From Hoeflea phototrophica DFL-43 (GTDB lineage: Bacteria; Pseudomonadota; Alphaproteobacteria; Rhizobiales; Rhizobiaceae), in assembly GCF_000154705.2 (NCBI RefSeq), contig NZ_CM002917.1, positions 3,979,853-4,043,852 on the forward strand: a stretch of 64,000 bases of DNA. The letters are read 5' to 3'. The position numbers and the translations under genes were made by a program. The notes beneath the pieces are model-generated. The model did not search any database and was not told where the DNA came from. It saw only the letters and a program-made list of their open reading frames with translations. Numbering within the stretch: the first letter of the stretch is position 1; the number at the start of each line of letters is the position of its first letter. Positions 58,290 to 64,000 of this stretch are shown in pieces.

Positions 58290-59654
58290 TCAAAGCAGGT
58301 GTCTGAGAGGTTCGCCGAGCCGGTCCACGAAGCCGGTGACGAATTCGATCGCCTGGTCCTCGTCGAGTTGGCCGGCCTGGTAGTCGAGCGAAACGACGTA
58401 GTCTTCCCGTTCACGGCAAACCGTCAGCACCGGTGCGTGGGTTGGAATACCGGTGGCCGCGGTGATCGGCGATCCGGAAAGATCGCGCATCATGATGGAC
58501 GGAACCTGATCTCCCGCATCGCTCAGCGGCTTGGACAGGCGTGAGCGGTCTGCATCGGCGAAACGTCCATCCGTGGTGCGAACCGTCCGGGATTCCACAA
58601 CAAGGGTTTTGTCCCGGAGGCCTGTCGCCTCACGAAATGCGGCTGTGGCAAAACGCAGCCAGATCAGGCGCGGTTCAACATGAATATCGCCATCCTTCGC
58701 CAGCCAGGCGATGAACTCGTCGCAGCCGCTTGCAGCCACTCGCGCACCAATGTGCATCGGCAAGGCGCCGGCAGACGCGGGGGAGGGACTTGCATCAGCC
58801 GCTTTCGTGGAAGAGACCAGGGTCTCAAGAAGCCGTAGATCAGAGACATGATAGGGTTGCGGCACGCCATGCTCAACCAGCAGGCTCAGGTCGAGGCCTT
58901 TCTCCATTGCCAGGCGGCGTGTCTTGGGAGACGCCAGAATGCGCCCGCCCGAAGCAGCTGCGCCTCCGGTTTGGGGTATTTTCGCCGCCGCCGGCGGCGC
59001 TTTGGGTGCGGGCTTGCCAGGTGCGCCATTGTCGTCAGCAGCGGTGCTCTTGTGGCTGCGGGCAACGGCATTTTCTGGCTTTTCCGCGCTGATGATCGCG
59101 ATCACAGATCCGACCGGCACCGCCTGTCGCGCGTCGGCCAGAATGGCGGCCAGGAAGCCGTCATGTCCGGCTTCCACTTCCATCACCGATTTGTCGGTTT
59201 CCACTTCGAGCAGGATGTCACCGGTGGCAACCGGGTCGCCCGGCTTCTTGCGCCAGGCAACGATCAGACCACTGTCCTGCGCCATGCCGAGCGCCGGCAT
59301 GATGATCTCCGCGCCCGACGGCAGCGCCTCGGGCTTGGCAGCCTCCGGCGAGGTTGGCTTGGCATCCTGTGGCTTGGTGTCTGACGGCGAAGGGCTTGTG
59401 TTCTTCGCCGCCTCCGCTGTTTCCGCAATCACGGCGACAACCTGACCGACAGGCACGTGATCGCCGGCTTGAGCGCTGACGGCGGCAAGAAAGCCGTCGC
59501 CCGCAGCCTCGACTTCCATCACCGCCTTGTCGGTTTCGACCTCCATCAGCGCCTCGCCGGTCTTCACCGCATCGCCCGGCTTCTTGAGCCAGGACACGAT
59601 CAGGCCTGTGTCCTGTGCCATGCCGAGTGCCGGCATGATGACATCATGCGGCAT
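58290..59654 (-). CDS. E2-like protein with two lipoyl domains and degenerate acyltransferase domain
   Basis: The 454-residue protein has lipoyl domain 1 (1-78, lipoyl Lys43 in VETDKAVMEVEA), a Pro/Ala linker, lipoyl domain 2 (115-190, Lys154 in VETDKSVMEVEA), a second linker and a subunit-binding domain (238-272, ASPKTRRLAMEKGLDLSLL). The C-terminal 160 residues still resemble the E2 acyltransferase (DLSGSPITAATGIPTHAPVL), but where catalytic DHRxxDG should stand it reads SLDYQAGQLDEDQA, without the His. So it probably carries acyl groups but cannot transfer them; the catalytic part is at 55941-56843. Start overlaps the E1-beta stop by 11 nt. Confidence 0.85.
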   Translation of the reverse strand: MPHDVIMPALGMAQDTGLIVSWLKKPGDAVKTGEALMEVETDKAVMEVEAAGDGFLAAVSAQAGDHVPVGQVVAVIAETAEAAKNTSPSPSDTKPQDAKPTSPEAAKPEALPSGAEIIMPALGMAQDSGLIVAWRKKPGDPVATGDILLEVETDKSVMEVEAGHDGFLAAILADARQAVPVGSVIAIISAEKPENAVARSHKSTAADDNGAPGKPAPKAPPAAAKIPQTGGAAASGGRILASPKTRRLAMEKGLDLSLLVEHGVPQPYHVSDLRLLETLVSSTKAADASPSPASAGALPMHIGARVAASGCDEFIAWLAKDGDIHVEPRLIWLRFATAAFREATGLRDKTLVVESRTVRTTDGRFADADRSRLSKPLSDAGDQVPSIMMRDLSGSPITAATGIPTHAPVLTVCREREDYVVSLDYQAGQLDEDQAIEFVTGFVDRLGEPLRHLL

Positions 59655-60639
59655 TGATCAGCTCCCCGGCAACAAGCCTGCGGGCATTGGCGGCCACGCC
59701 TTCCGGCGTTGGCACGGTTAGATCTTCCAGTGCCGGGCTGAAGGGTACCGGCACATCCATGGCTCCCATGCGCAGCACCGGAGCATCAAGATGGTAGAAC
59801 GCCTTCTCGTTGAGTCGCGAGGCGATCTCCGAGGTCACCCCGTAGCTCTGATGCCCTTCGTCGATGACGATGGCACGCGAGGTCTTTTTCACCGATTTGA
59901 TCAGCGTAGCTTCGTCGAGGGGAACGATGGTGCGTGGATCGATCACTTCCGCGCTGATGCCCTCAGTCGCGAGAATTTCGGCGGCCTTTTCAGCGACCTG
60001 CACCATCGAAGAGGTGGCGATCAGGGTGATGTCGGTACCTTCGCGCTTCACATTGGCGACCCCGAAGGGGATCATGTATTCCTCTTCAGGAACACCTGCC
60101 TTTTCCTGGTACATCAGCTTGTCTTCGAAGATGACGACAGGGTTGTTGTCGCGGATTGCCGTCTTCATCAGCCCCTTGGCTTCATAGGCCGATGACGGCA
60201 GCGCAACCTTCAGGCCGGGAATATGCGCGACCAGAGCATGCAGCGACTGCGAATGCTGGGCGGCCGACCGGCGCGTGGCGCCGAGATTTGTCCGCAGCAC
60301 CAGCGGAACGTTCAGCTTGCCGCCGGACATGTAATGGGTCTTGGCCGCCTGATTGCAGAGCTGGTCCATGATCAGAAATAGGAAGTCGCCAAACATCAGG
60401 TCCACCACCGGACGCGAACCGGTCATCGCAGCACCAACGGCAATGCCCATGAAACCGGGTTCGGCAATCGGTGTATCGACCACCCGGGATGTTCCGAACT
60501 CTTCGACAAGGCCGGACAGGACCTTGAAGGGGGTGCCGGCTTCGGCGACGTCCTCGCCGATGATGAAGACCGTTTCATCGCGGCGCATCTCCTCGGCAAG
60601 GGCCTCGTTGACGGCCTGGGAAAGGGTGATTTCACGCAT
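59644..60639 (-). CDS. 2-oxoacid dehydrogenase E1 component, beta subunit
   Basis: The 331-residue protein is the E1-beta type of pyruvate, acetoin or branched-chain oxoacid dehydrogenase. Typical parts are FIIGEDVAEAGTPFKVLSG, TPIAEPGFMGIAVGAAMTG, RTNLGATRRSAAQHSQSLHA and EVIDPRTIVPLDEATLIKSV, and the C-terminal RMGAMDVPVPFSPALE, which resembles the Y-ending AcoB-type tail. It pairs with E1-alpha 11 nt upstream to decarboxylate the 2-oxo acid with thiamine diphosphate and load the acyl group on lipoate. Confidence 0.93.
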   Translation of the reverse strand: MREITLSQAVNEALAEEMRRDETVFIIGEDVAEAGTPFKVLSGLVEEFGTSRVVDTPIAEPGFMGIAVGAAMTGSRPVVDLMFGDFLFLIMDQLCNQAAKTHYMSGGKLNVPLVLRTNLGATRRSAAQHSQSLHALVAHIPGLKVALPSSAYEAKGLMKTAIRDNNPVVIFEDKLMYQEKAGVPEEEYMIPFGVANVKREGTDITLIATSSMVQVAEKAAEILATEGISAEVIDPRTIVPLDEATLIKSVKKTSRAIVIDEGHQSYGVTSEIASRLNEKAFYHLDAPVLRMGAMDVPVPFSPALEDLTVPTPEGVAANARRLVAGELINAA

Positions 60640-60650
60640 GGTTCTTCTCC

Positions 60651-61658
60651 TCAGGCCGCGTAGACGTGCATGTCGACTTCCGACGCATCCGGATATTTTG
60701 CCTTCAGCGCGTATTCGACGGCGGCAGTGGCATCGGCCTTGATCTCGGCCTGCATGGCCTCGAGCTCTTCCTCGGTGGCGATGCCTTCGCTGGTAAGATG
60801 GCGGGCGAACTGGGTGATCGGGTCCTTGTTCTCCCGCCAGTCCTTTTCCTCGTCCTTGGATCGGTAGTATTCGCGGTTGATGTCGCCGACATGGTGACCG
60901 TGATAGCGGTAGGTCATCAACTCCATGAAGAACGGGCCTTCGCCCTTGCGGCAGCGTTCGACCAATTGTTCCGTCAGCGAATTGACCGCAAGCACATCCT
61001 GGCCATCGACGGTGTGCGCCTCAATACCGAAAGCTTCGGCCCGGCCCGTGATCGACCCGGCCGCAATTTCGGCTGTCTTGGTGTATTCCGAATAGCCGTT
61101 GTTTTCACAGGCATAGATGATCGGCAGGTTCCAAAGTGCCGCCATGTTCATCACTTCATACATAAGGCCCTGAGCGGTCGCGCCGTCGCCAAAGAAGCAG
61201 ACGGTAACGTCATCCTTGCCAAGCAGTTTGGCTGTAAAAGCCGCGCCGGTGGCAATCCCCATCGAGCCGCCGACGATGGCATTGGCCCCCAGATTGCCGT
61301 TTGACTGGTCGGCGATGTGCATCGACCCGCCCTTGCCGCGGCAATAGCCTTCTTCCTTGCCCAGCAATTCGCAGAACATTTCCTTGAAATCAGCGCCTTT
61401 GGCCACGCAATGCCCGTGACCGCGATGCGTCGAGGTGATCTTGTCCGTTACCTTGAGCGCTTCGCAGATTCCCACGGCAACCGCTTCTTCGCCGGAATAC
61501 ATGTGGGTCAGCCCGGGCATCTTCGCTGACAGGTAGAGCTGGTTGGCATTGTCCTCGAAGGTCCGGATCCGAACCATCTGGCGGTACATCCGCAGAAAAT
61601 CCTCTGTATTGTGTTTGGCCTGGTGGCTGGTGGTTTTTTTGGCTTTGCTGCTGCTCAT
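60651..61658 (-). CDS. 2-oxoacid dehydrogenase E1 component, alpha subunit
   Basis: I start at 61658 (MSSSKAKKTTSHQAKHNTED); the frame opens at 61730. The 335-residue protein has the thiamine diphosphate motif GDGATAQGLMYEVMNMAALW (157-176) to ENN (185-187), STHRGHGHCVAKGADFKEMF and GKGGSMHIADQSNGNLGANA. It is of the PdhA/AcoA type. The 2-oxo acid could be pyruvate, or acetoin-like. The gene is 68 bp after the M24 gene. No E3 (dihydrolipoamide dehydrogenase) gene is present, so it probably uses a shared one. Confidence 0.93.
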   Translation of the reverse strand: MSSSKAKKTTSHQAKHNTEDFLRMYRQMVRIRTFEDNANQLYLSAKMPGLTHMYSGEEAVAVGICEALKVTDKITSTHRGHGHCVAKGADFKEMFCELLGKEEGYCRGKGGSMHIADQSNGNLGANAIVGGSMGIATGAAFTAKLLGKDDVTVCFFGDGATAQGLMYEVMNMAALWNLPIIYACENNGYSEYTKTAEIAAGSITGRAEAFGIEAHTVDGQDVLAVNSLTEQLVERCRKGEGPFFMELMTYRYHGHHVGDINREYYRSKDEEKDWRENKDPITQFARHLTSEGIATEEELEAMQAEIKADATAAVEYALKAKYPDASEVDMHVYAA

Positions 61659-61726
61659 TTTCAGTTCCCAGTCTCCTGCTGGGGCCCGGTCGCAGCGAAT
61701 GCGAACCGGGCCTTTCAGGGAGGAGC

Positions 61727-63025
61727 TCAATAACGGTTGGCGATCGGGAGTTCTTCGGCGGGGAAAAGCGAGATGACCTCGCAGCCCGTGTCGGTCACCA
61801 CCACCTCTTCCTCGATCCGCGCGGCCGAGTATCCGTCACTTGCCGGACAGTAGGTTTCGAGCGCAAACACCATGCCGGTCTGGATCTCCATCGGATGATC
61901 CAGCGAGACCGCACGGCTGATGATCGGGCGCTCGTGAAGCGCCAGGCCCAAGCCGTGGCCGAACTGCAGGCCGAAGGCGGCCTCTTCGCTGGGGAAACCG
62001 AATTCCTCCGCCTTCGGCCAGACCTCGGCCACCTTGTCGGTGCTGACGCCGGGCTTGATCATCGAAATCGATGCGTCGATCCATTCCCGCGCCTTGACGT
62101 AGGCATCATTCTGCGACGGCGTTGCCCGGCCGATATTGAAGGTCCGGTAGTAGCAGGTACGATATCCCTGGTAGGATTGCAGAATATCGAAGAATGCCTG
62201 ATCACCAGGCCGGAAATAGCGGTCGGTGAAATTGTGCGGATGCGGGTTGCAGCGTTCGCCGGAAATGGCGTTGATCGCCTCGACGTCATCCGACCCCATT
62301 TCATAGAGCATCTTGTTGGACAGCGCGACGATGTCGTTTTCGCGGATGCCCGGTTTCAGCTCCTCATAGATCATGTGGTAGACGCCATCGACCATGGCGG
62401 CCGCCTGGGTGAGCAACTGGATCTCGTCCCAGTTCTTGATCTCGCGCGCAGCCAGCATGATCTGCTGACCATCGATGACGTTGAGGCCTTCCGCCTGAAG
62501 CGCATGAAACATGGCTGTTTCCGCGTAATCTACGCCGACCGGCATATCCGCCATTCCGGCGTCCTTGATCAGCCCCGCAATCTCCCTTGCGTATTTGCGC
62601 ATCAGACCGAAATCCGGTGGTATCGTGCCGCGCATGCCGACGACACCGGCCCGGCAATGGTCTGGCTCGAGCCAATCCGAGAACTTCTTGTGGTGCATGG
62701 CCGCGGAGCCGAAGTCCCAGACATAGGGGGAATCGTCGCCGGTCAGCAGGCAGAAGCGGCACATCTTGTCCCGCTCCCACTCGCCGATCTTGGTCGCCGA
62801 AACGTAGCGGATGTTGTTGACGTCAAACAGCAGAAGCGTTCCGGCAGGCGAGTTCTGCAACGCCTGGCGCGTCCGGCTCAAACGATAGCGCCGCAGCCGA
62901 TCGTGATCGATCCTGCGTTCGAAATCAACAGATGTGTGACCCCACGCGGGCAGCCGGTTTTCCCATTTCCACTGGGGTTCGAGATCCTGGGCTGTCAGGA
63001 TGTTGGGTGTCAGGGCACGCGACAT
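61727..63025 (-). CDS. M24-family creatinase/DddP-like protein with degenerate metal site
   Basis: I start at 63025 (MSRALTPNILTAQDLEPQWK), with GGAGGAG ahead; a start at 63052 is possible. The 432-residue protein has the N-terminal creatinase domain (FDVNNIRYVSATKIGEWERD) and the pita-bread M24 domain. Of the five metal ligands, Asp280 (FFDILQS), His357 (FGHGLGLAL), Glu390 (FALETYC) and Glu405 (ARIEEEVV) are there, but the second and third Asp positions are Leu282 and Tyr292. So it is probably not an aminopeptidase; creatinase-type or DMSP-lyase DddP-type chemistry on a small molecule is possible. DddP itself keeps these Asp residues. Confidence 0.82.
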   Translation of the reverse strand: MSRALTPNILTAQDLEPQWKWENRLPAWGHTSVDFERRIDHDRLRRYRLSRTRQALQNSPAGTLLLFDVNNIRYVSATKIGEWERDKMCRFCLLTGDDSPYVWDFGSAAMHHKKFSDWLEPDHCRAGVVGMRGTIPPDFGLMRKYAREIAGLIKDAGMADMPVGVDYAETAMFHALQAEGLNVIDGQQIMLAAREIKNWDEIQLLTQAAAMVDGVYHMIYEELKPGIRENDIVALSNKMLYEMGSDDVEAINAISGERCNPHPHNFTDRYFRPGDQAFFDILQSYQGYRTCYYRTFNIGRATPSQNDAYVKAREWIDASISMIKPGVSTDKVAEVWPKAEEFGFPSEEAAFGLQFGHGLGLALHERPIISRAVSLDHPMEIQTGMVFALETYCPASDGYSAARIEEEVVVTDTGCEVISLFPAEELPIANRY

Positions 63026-63089
63026 GACTTTCTCCTCCGGACCCGCCTTCACGCGCCCGTTTCATTCGTTGAAACCTGGGTTTATGCCG

Positions 63090-63896
63090 TTACTGGATGC
63101 ACCAGCCGCCATCGATGTGGATCATCTGGCCGGTCATGTAGTCACTGTCCCGGCTGGCAAGGAACGAGGCCGTGCCGACAATGTCTTTAGGATAAGAGAC
63201 CCGCTTTATCTGAAGTTCATCGCGGGCGATGTCCTCGTAAGCCTGGCCGGCTTTTTCCTTGAAGCCGATCTCGACAAGATCCTTGTCGAGCTGCTCCCAA
63301 AGCGGGGTTACAACAACGCCCGGCGCATAGCCGTTGACGGTGATGTTGTGTTCGGCCAGCGCCACGGCGCCGCAATGGGTGAGTGCGAGACAGCCATATT
63401 TGGAGGTGCAGTACACCGTGACGTCGACCAGCGGCTTTCTCGAGGCAATGGAACCGACATTGATGATTTTATAAGGCTCGTCCATGGGGCCCTGAGCGAT
63501 CATCTGTCGGGCTGTTTCCTGCATGCCGAGCCACATTGCCTTGGTGTTGACATTCATAATCATGTCCCAATTGTCTTCATCGATATCCATGAAGAAACGT
63601 GGCTTGTTCAGACCGGCATTGAAAACGCCGACATTGATCGAGCCGAAAGCCTCCACCGTTGCAGCCACGGCCGCCACGTTGTCCTCCCGCTTGGTGACGT
63701 CCATCTTAACGGCAACGGCCTTGCCGTTTCCGGCTGCATTGATGCGGTCGGCGACCTTTTGAGCTTCATCGAGATCGAGATCCCCCAGGCAGACATTGGC
63801 GCCCTGCTGGGCGAAGCTTTCTGCATTTGCCGCACCCATGCCGCGTGCCGCTCCGGTGATGAGAATGTTCTTTCCTGTGAGCCGATTGGGATCCAT
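63090..63896 (-). CDS. Short-chain dehydrogenase/reductase (SDR)
   Basis: A 268-residue classical SDR: LITGAARGMGAANAESFAQQ for NAD, VGVFNAGLNKPRFFMDI (NAG), Ser in INVGSIASRKPLVDV, Tyr-Lys in VTVYCTSKYGCLALTHCGAV, and a C-terminal SDYMTGQMIHIDGGWCI. It resembles sorbitol/galactitol/acetoin-type dehydrogenases. It is the first gene seen of the minus-strand operon and lies 64 bp before the M24 gene. With the E1 genes an acetoin- or diol-type oxidation is possible but unproven. Confidence 0.9.
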   Translation of the reverse strand: MDPNRLTGKNILITGAARGMGAANAESFAQQGANVCLGDLDLDEAQKVADRINAAGNGKAVAVKMDVTKREDNVAAVAATVEAFGSINVGVFNAGLNKPRFFMDIDEDNWDMIMNVNTKAMWLGMQETARQMIAQGPMDEPYKIINVGSIASRKPLVDVTVYCTSKYGCLALTHCGAVALAEHNITVNGYAPGVVVTPLWEQLDKDLVEIGFKEKAGQAYEDIARDELQIKRVSYPKDIVGTASFLASRDSDYMTGQMIHIDGGWCIQ

Positions 63897-64000
63897 GTCA
63901 CTCCTCCATTTTTAAGTCTTGCGTTGCCCCCGCAAGGCTTGCTCCGCCCGTTTCTGGGCGTTTTGCAATGCGGTTTTCGGCGGAGTTATTCCGCGAAGCA

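Noticed and set aside
61727..63025. Genuine Xaa-Pro aminopeptidase or confirmed DddP DMSP lyase
   Set aside because: Two of the five metal-ligand Asp positions are Leu and Tyr, so neither assignment can be made from sequence alone.
63940..63972. Hairpin CGCCC-GTTTCT-GGGCG-TTTT near the window end as terminator
   Set aside because: The stem is only 5 bp and no plus-strand gene ends there; the minus-strand context beyond the window is unknown.

Overview
The window reads as a stretch of an alphaproteobacterial replicon, most likely Hyphomicrobiales (Rhizobiales) and plausibly a marine or host-associated relative of Hoeflea-type bacteria. This is inferred from the divergent znuA / znuC-znuB-zur layout, the GC-rich and densely overlapping catabolic operons with ABC and TRAP uptake systems, the IS3- and IS6-family elements, and an orphan DUF2793 tail-fibre gene. 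No rRNA, tRNA or CRISPR array was recognised.

Layout. (1) 0-4.4 kb: a LysR regulator, then the zinc uptake system znuA <-> znuC-znuB-zur with a candidate Zur box between them. (2) 4.5-20.6 kb: a long minus-strand catabolic operon fed by a sugar-type ABC importer (binding protein, two permeases, ATPase). It encodes a SnoaL-like protein, a histidinol-dehydrogenase-like enzyme, an SDR, a double SnoaL-like protein, a double cupin, a MetE-like zinc enzyme, an alpha/beta hydrolase, an RraA-like protein and a fused aconitase X. A divergent double SnoaL gene and a LacI regulator belong to it, and a 16-bp palindrome in the divergent promoter is the probable LacI operator. The substrate is unknown. (3) 20.9-23.7 kb: an EamA exporter and an orphan DUF2793/beta-helix tail-spike gene. 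(4) 23.7-30.3 kb: a gene graveyard with two tandem aldehyde dehydrogenase remnants, a glycosyltransferase fragment cut by an IS3 element, a peptide-binding-protein fragment, an IS6 copy inactivated by a 29-nt deletion, two unknown small genes around a very AT-rich spacer, an IS21 scrap, and a second IS3 element with a nonsense mutation. (5) 30.3-39.8 kb: an island of seven unrecognised exported proteins of lower-GC appearance. One is an 863-residue Pro/Tyr/Asn/Gln-rich protein built from tandem repeats. (6) 40.0-41.1 kb: a third IS6 element and an IS481-like integrase scrap. (7) 41.3-54.0 kb: an overlapping 8-gene minus-strand operon (PuuE-like deacetylase, amidase, alpha/beta hydrolase, cysteine hydrolase, HpcH/HpaI-like protein, OsmC, ACMSD-like amidohydrolase, molybdopterin hydroxylase large subunit). 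It is divergent from an XRE-cupin regulator and a TRAP transporter, and suggests import and ring-opening catabolism of an N-containing compound. A matching palindrome lies in both promoter regions. (8) 54.1-54.9 kb: an intact IS6 element. (9) 55.2-64 kb: a minus-strand operon for a 2-oxoacid dehydrogenase complex with an unusually split E2, together with an aldehyde dehydrogenase, two SDRs and an M24 creatinase/DddP-like protein with a degenerate metal site.

The best candidates for undescribed biology are the exported Tyr/Pro-repeat island (30.3-39.8 kb), the split-E2 complex (56-61.7 kb) and the substrate-unknown ABC operon with several SnoaL domains (4.5-20.6 kb). All functional assignments come from motif recognition by eye; no database search was possible.
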